The notes beneath the pieces were generated by a model that saw nothing but the letters and a program-made list of their open reading frames with translations, did not search any database and was not told the origin of the DNA. DNA of 64,000 bases from Rhodeus uyekii (Eukaryota; Chordata; Actinopteri; Cypriniformes; Acheilognathidae), in contig JAWRVZ010000111.1 in the NCBI GenBank assembly GCA_037043235.1, forward strand, positions 329,501 to 393,500, written 5' to 3'. The position numbers and the translations under genes are program-made. How positions within the stretch are numbered: position 1 is the stretch's first letter; each line of letters starts with the position of its first letter. This document shows, one piece after another, positions 59,252 through 64,000 of the stretch.

Positions 59252-61138
59252 ATGCCTGATTCATGTGTTGCTTGGGGCTGTAAAAACCGCCGAACAATCC
59301 AGACTAAATCCCGGGGAATTACCTTTCACAAGTAAGGTTGAACAATTGTTTCTGTTTGTATTTGTACACTATAACGTTGTGTCGACAGAGCCAGACTAAG
59401 CTAGCAACAACAAGCTAGCTGTGAAAGCTGCGACTGTGTAACAAATATTAAAGCTAAAGTTCATATGATTACGTTGTTTCAGAGACTTTCACTCATTCTT
59501 TCAGTTAAAAAACCCAATAACAAACAAGAATAAACCCTTACTTTTTTCTTTCTTTGCAGTGGAGTTTTATGTTAATGTAAGGCCATTCACACTTAACAAT
59601 ATATGCACGATTGTTACGTAAATGATTTGTTTGTTGTTAAGGTCACTAATACATATATTAAAGTTGTATAAAATTATTATACTAAGACTTTATATTAAAA
59701 GTGACGTCACAAAAAGTTGAGGTCCTGTTTAGACCCTATATCAAAAGTAGCCACCTGGTCATACTTACACAGATTAATACATTTCTGCCAGAATATCAGG
59801 TCTATCATAAAACTGTGGTTAAATATAGAACATTGAGTCTCCAAACTTTTCAATGATGTGTTTTGTTGATTAGATTTGACTATAAAATTGGGAATAATAA
59901 ACGTGAATAATCACACCGCTTACTAGGAGGAGCGCTCTAAAAGATTTTAAAGTACTATTTCCATGGTACATGTCAGAATTTCAGAACGATTTTAATAAGA
60001 TGAATTTTGAGTATTTAAGCTTTTCAATGACACCCAGTTTATGAGGGTTACTAATAAATATCCTTGTCTTGAAACGGATGGAAAATTCACAGACCTGCGT
60101 TTCAGATTTATGGATTTAAAAACAAAACACATTTTGGCTTAGATCTTCATGCCAGTCAAGTGACTGAAAACTATGTCAACGTTGAAATGTCTAATAACTT
60201 TTCCAAACGTACTCAATACAGTAAATCATAACTTTTGGTATACCATTTGGAATAAAGAAATTAGAAACATAGCGGACTACTCTCGCTTTAAACCATGAAA
60301 TAAATTAGCTATAATAAAGACCTGGTGTTTTTCTCTAAACATACTTTTATTTCAAGCTCCTCGTTTTAGCTGAGTAACTGACATAATATTATGAATCTGA
60401 CTGTTGTTGTCTGGCTATCTAATTTATCTCTAAACTTGAAGGTTCCCTAAAGTTAAAGCATTGAGGAAGCAGTGGGAAATTGCCCTGAGATGGGAAGGTT
60501 TTTCCGCCAGCGATTCTTCTGTGCTCTGCAGTGAGCACTTCCGGGAGCAGGACTTGGACAGGACGGGTCAGATCGTCAGGGTCAGAGACGGAGCTAAACC
60601 ATCTGTCTTCAATTTCCCGGCTCACTTGCAGAGGGTAGGTCTACCTCTAGATTTAGGGTTTTGATGGCTAGCCATTAGGCTTATTTATGTATAATTGTTC
60701 TTCCATTTTAGCCCGTGTCAACCAGGACAACAAGGACCTCAAGGAGGGCTGAAGAGAGCCTGTCAGTGGACTGTTCTGTGCAGATCCAAGAGACTAAAAA
60801 CCTGCATAATGTTGTGAGTTTTTTGTACTAATTTTGTGTCAAACCGCTATGACTGAGCAATGTGACATGCGCATTATAAATGTAAAAATGTTCACCCTTT
60901 TTTGTAGGACCACTCGTATGCATTGCCAGCAGATCCCACTGGTCTAAAGGCCAGACTGAGTGAAGCCTTGGCTAGAGTGGAGAGTCTGGAGAGGGACATG
61001 AGGAACGTGAAGAAACGAGAACAAAGGGCAAAGAGCATTGTGCTTTCTCTTCTAGATGATCTGAGTGGAAAGAACCTCATAAATGAAGAACTGGAACACA
61101 AGCTCAATTTCTACTCTGGCAAAATGAAAATTCAATAA
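59252..61138 (+). CDS. THAP-domain protein, 4 exons
   Basis: Exons 59252-59331, 60442-60634, 60712-60813 and 60908-61138 encode 201 aa. The start is chosen because the THAP zinc finger must begin at the N-terminus (MPDSCVAWGC). Zinc ligands C5, C10, C56 and H59 fit the C2CH pattern. The invariant Pro29 (FP) and Trp38, and an AVPTIF-like box KPSVFNFP at about 79-86, complete the DNA-binding domain. Residues 126-129, DHSY, match the HCF-1-binding motif [D/E]HxY, followed by a predicted coiled coil (about 137-170). The architecture resembles THAP2/THAP6 and the THAP1 group. It likely acts as a nuclear sequence-specific regulator; the exact orthologue is not assigned. There is no transposase domain, so it is not an active P element. 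Confidence 0.88.
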
Positions 61139-61580
61139 TGTTGAACTTTATATCTCATGTTTCCATGTTCATCTGCGCTCACTGAATTTCAAATCTTCTC
61201 CTTTGATCTCCTGCCATGAGTACAAAACAAACTGTCCACATACATGGACCAAAAGCATTCAATTAAGAGAATCGTTCCTTCCTGACCTCACACATGAACA
61301 TGCATTGCAAAAAAAATTGTTATTTGGTCATTCTGATTCATTTTACTAAAGTGGATGCCAAGCTTGGCCTCAACATGATGTAAGATATGTTGATATGTAC
61401 ACTATATATGATATTGTGAATGTCCAGTGCAGTAGTTTTGGTAGGAAAACACCTGCCAAGTCAATAGATGTTTTTCTTTAATGTTGTATTCATTTATGTC
61501 TTGTATATCTATTTCACTTTTGTGTTTTTCTAAACATCATGTGTGGACGGATATGAATAAATATCGATTGTTATATTTTT
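61139..61580 (+). other. 3' UTR of THAP gene
   Basis: Non-coding sequence after the TAA, ending near AATAAA at 61556-61561. Confidence 0.55.
61556..61561 (+). terminator. THAP gene polyadenylation signal
   Basis: AATAAA about 420 bp after the stop codon, followed by a T-rich stretch. Confidence 0.5.
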
Positions 61581-62430
61581 GTCTAATTAATGTAATTTAA
61601 TCTATTAGAAAGGGTTTAATTAGTACTTTTCATACATATTGCACATACACTTGTGGAACAGTGCTTAAAAAAAACTAAGTTTATGGTTACAGTTCCAACA
61701 ACTTGGGACATTAACAAGCCCTTTACGCTAACTCTGGAAAAAGAAACAGAAGATGGCCCAGGGGTCTCTGATCACTTGCACGAAAATGCCATAGACCTAT
61801 AAGGCATGAGGACTGCAATATCTGTAAAATAAGATTCCTAAGACAGTGCTACAGGGAGACAAGGACAGCTCATCCTTACAAACCTTGTGCCCCTACAAAC
61901 ATTTGAGAACATGCAAGTGCCTTGGTGGAGAACCGCTTAATCTGTTGCAGTCCATGAGGATGAGATGTACAGAAGCAGTTGGTGGAAACTTCAGATTCTG
62001 ACCGTTACTTTTGATATTAATTCCCCCTTCGTTTAAGGATTCATTATGCCATTCCAGTGTATCAAATTAAATTTATTCCATTTGTCTCAGCTGTTGAATT
62101 TATGTTCATGCAAATATTTACATGTTAAAAACTTTGCAGGAAAAAAAAAACAGCTGAAAGAGGACTTTGTACTGAGCGTGTGTGTATATTTATATAAGTA
62201 TTTATATATGTGTATAAGTGGTACACATGTTTAGCTTCTGTGATTATAATTTATGACAAATATATAAAAAAATCTAGTTGTACACATAAATGATAGAATA
62301 AATATAATATGATGGAAGAAATGGTAACTTGAAAAATTGTTATTAGACATTCCATCTTGATGAGGTAGTTAACAATTTATCACTTGTACTGACTTTACAA
62401 AAGCAAGTTTACAAACCAGGTGTTTTTATC
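61581..62430. other. Intergenic, no gene recognised
   Basis: No ORF with recognisable similarity. The stretch 61700-61990 is less AT-rich and could be an old repeat, but I find no terminus or second copy in the window. Confidence 0.45.
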
Positions 62431-62436
62431 ATTTTA

Positions 62437-64000
62437 TTTTTATTTGGACAAAAAGAAAAGAAACTCTTAAACATTTGTTCATGTATATGTCTGTGTGACA
62501 TGTTCAATTTGTGTGTCCGTCACTCATTCATATCGTCGGTAAAGTCAGTCACAGTATGGGCAATTGTAGGCAGAGGAAAAAAAAAAGATTTAAATATAAA
62601 TACATTTAAAAGGAAAGAAATTACCAAAACCAGGACACAATTCACCTGGGCAAGTCTTAATATCGTGTATGAAAAGTACTTAAACATGTAGCATTGTAAA
62701 CACAGGTGAGTCAGCATTACAACACAACCATATGCATCAGCTCCAGGTTTGGAAGAGACAAAAAGTCTCAAAATGTCAACATCTACAAGATCTAGGACGG
62801 AAGACCATAAAGACCCAATTTCACTTACTTGTGGCCTTTTGTAAATATTTTATCGTTTTCTGCACTTCTCAGAAGTTATTTCAAGGAGTAAAGAGCAGCG
62901 CTCAACTTTAAATTGTGCCAATATAACAATATAATCGTTAAATATCCGGTTTAAGTGTAATTCAGAGACAGACCACAAGACAGCAAGATTTCTTGCGTTT
63001 TTAAATCTTGGCTTCTCAAAGCAATGTCTTTAAACGAGAACAATGTGTCTGCAAAAGAGGCCTGAACTGATTTGGATTTGCTGTAATAGTTACAGAGGGA
63101 AGTCAGACTCAGAACAACATATTTGGGTCTACATGGTCAGCTAATGCGCTTATAAACTTGAAAAGAGTTACACGAACACAAAAAGAATCAACGAGGAGGG
63201 CAAAAAAGAAAAAAAGTACAGTTTCCTTCAATCATTAGTATCCTCACTTCCTTTATGCCAATAGAACTACGTCCAAAATTAACAAAAAGCTATACAAACA
63301 GTACACACGAGACAGTATTTCAACATTGCATCGGCCTTGGTTAAAAGTATTATTTATCCAGCACAATAAGTTATGCATTTTTCTCTTTATACCGTTGAGT
63401 TTACCAATTTGGTGTACAAGTAGCAGACCATCACATCTCTAATGAAACTGTGGCAGACAATGTAACCTCTAATTTGATAAGAAAATAGAGCAGCAATATT
63501 CGCACAAAAAGTGTGCACATTCAAGTAAACAAAAAATAAAAAAAATTATAAAAAAAAAATCAAAGACAGATTGATATGCATATGCAGCGTCTCGTCTTTG
63601 TTGGTCTGATTGGCACTTTTGTGAATAGGAGTGCATTTCCATTAAGAGATAATTTCTTTGCTTTTTTAATCAATGTATGAATCTACCTGGTCTTGCAGAC
63701 CATTAGCCATTTTTTAGCATAGACTTGTTTTTCCTTTTCCCCATATGACCTTATTTTGTGCATAAAACAAACATAAAAATTCTGGACTGCAGCATCCATG
63801 TTCTGAGATCAATCTGTAAATGCAGCAAATATCACACAGAACTGCGATTTGAACCTATTTAAAAGTATGAAATTCACCTTGATGATGTTAAAGTTAAACA
63901 TTTCCTCGAATCTCAAATTCAAAAAGGTTCATAAACTAGAATTAGTATGGAAACCCCCTTTCGTTTATCAGTTCTGATCAGGAATTGAATCAGACATGAC
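62437..64000 (-). other. Possible 3' UTR of an upstream minus-strand gene (kpna6?)
   Basis: No coding exon is present. A minus-strand AATAAA lies near 62437-62442 and another AATAAA-like motif follows. The sequence to the window end is non-repetitive, AT-rich and UTR-like. In human, KPNA6 lies directly 5' of TXLNA on the same strand, so a minus-strand kpna6 ending here would preserve synteny. This rests on gene order, not on sequence similarity. Confidence 0.25.

Noticed and set aside
61139..64000. Coding exons of kpna6 near the right edge
   Set aside because: I found no armadillo-repeat or importin-alpha coding sequence on either strand; only gene order suggests it, so only a possible 3' UTR is listed.
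1..64000. tRNA, rRNA or known small RNA genes
   Set aside because: The only internal polymerase III promoter seen (8699-8709) belongs to a SINE; no cloverleaf or rRNA sequence was recognised.

Overview
This is a 64 kb window of a vertebrate nuclear genome. The coding regions are split by GT/AG introns, the genes are animal-specific (marcksl1, hdac1, eif3i, txlna, a THAP gene), and DNA-transposon remnants are abundant. The proteins and the repeat types (Tc1, hAT, PIF/Harbinger, pogo-like and piggyBac-like MITEs, an L2-type LINE, a tRNA-derived SINE) point to a ray-finned fish, most likely a cypriniform close to zebrafish or carp. That taxonomic call is inference.

Layout. Positions 1-23.3 kb are a gene desert with microsatellites, minisatellites and transposon remnants, including a Tc1 element (5921-6970), a hAT copy (13435-13936) and a CpG-rich TIR element (15622-16215). 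From 23.3 kb the genes follow: marcksl1 (+, 2 exons, 207 aa); an inverted-repeat (fold-back) PIF/Harbinger structure (28762-30900); hdac1 (+, 14 exons, 480 aa); eif3i (-, 11 exons, 325 aa); txlna (-, 10 coding exons plus a leader exon, 518 aa); and a THAP-domain gene (+, 4 exons, 201 aa). The last 1.6 kb may be the 3' UTR of a minus-strand gene. By synteny with the human KPNA6-TXLNA-EIF3I-HDAC1-MARCKSL1 cluster that gene could be kpna6, but no coding sequence of it lies in the window.

The four recognised genes form an ancient linkage group rather than a pathway: an actin/membrane regulator, a chromatin deacetylase, a translation-initiation subunit and a syntaxin-binding coiled-coil protein. 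I reconstructed all five coding regions exon by exon. Each gives an uninterrupted frame with consensus splice sites, and the Hdac1 and eIF3i lengths match those I recall for the families, so these genes look intact.

I did not find a convincing new biological system. The most interesting structures are the fold-back Harbinger locus just upstream of the hdac1 promoter, a four-level nest of transposons inside an eif3i intron, a roughly 1.95 kb element with 715-bp and 56-bp internal repeats, the GCGT-rich CpG element, several TIR elements with perfect target-site duplications, and the THAP gene with a putative HCF-1-binding motif.
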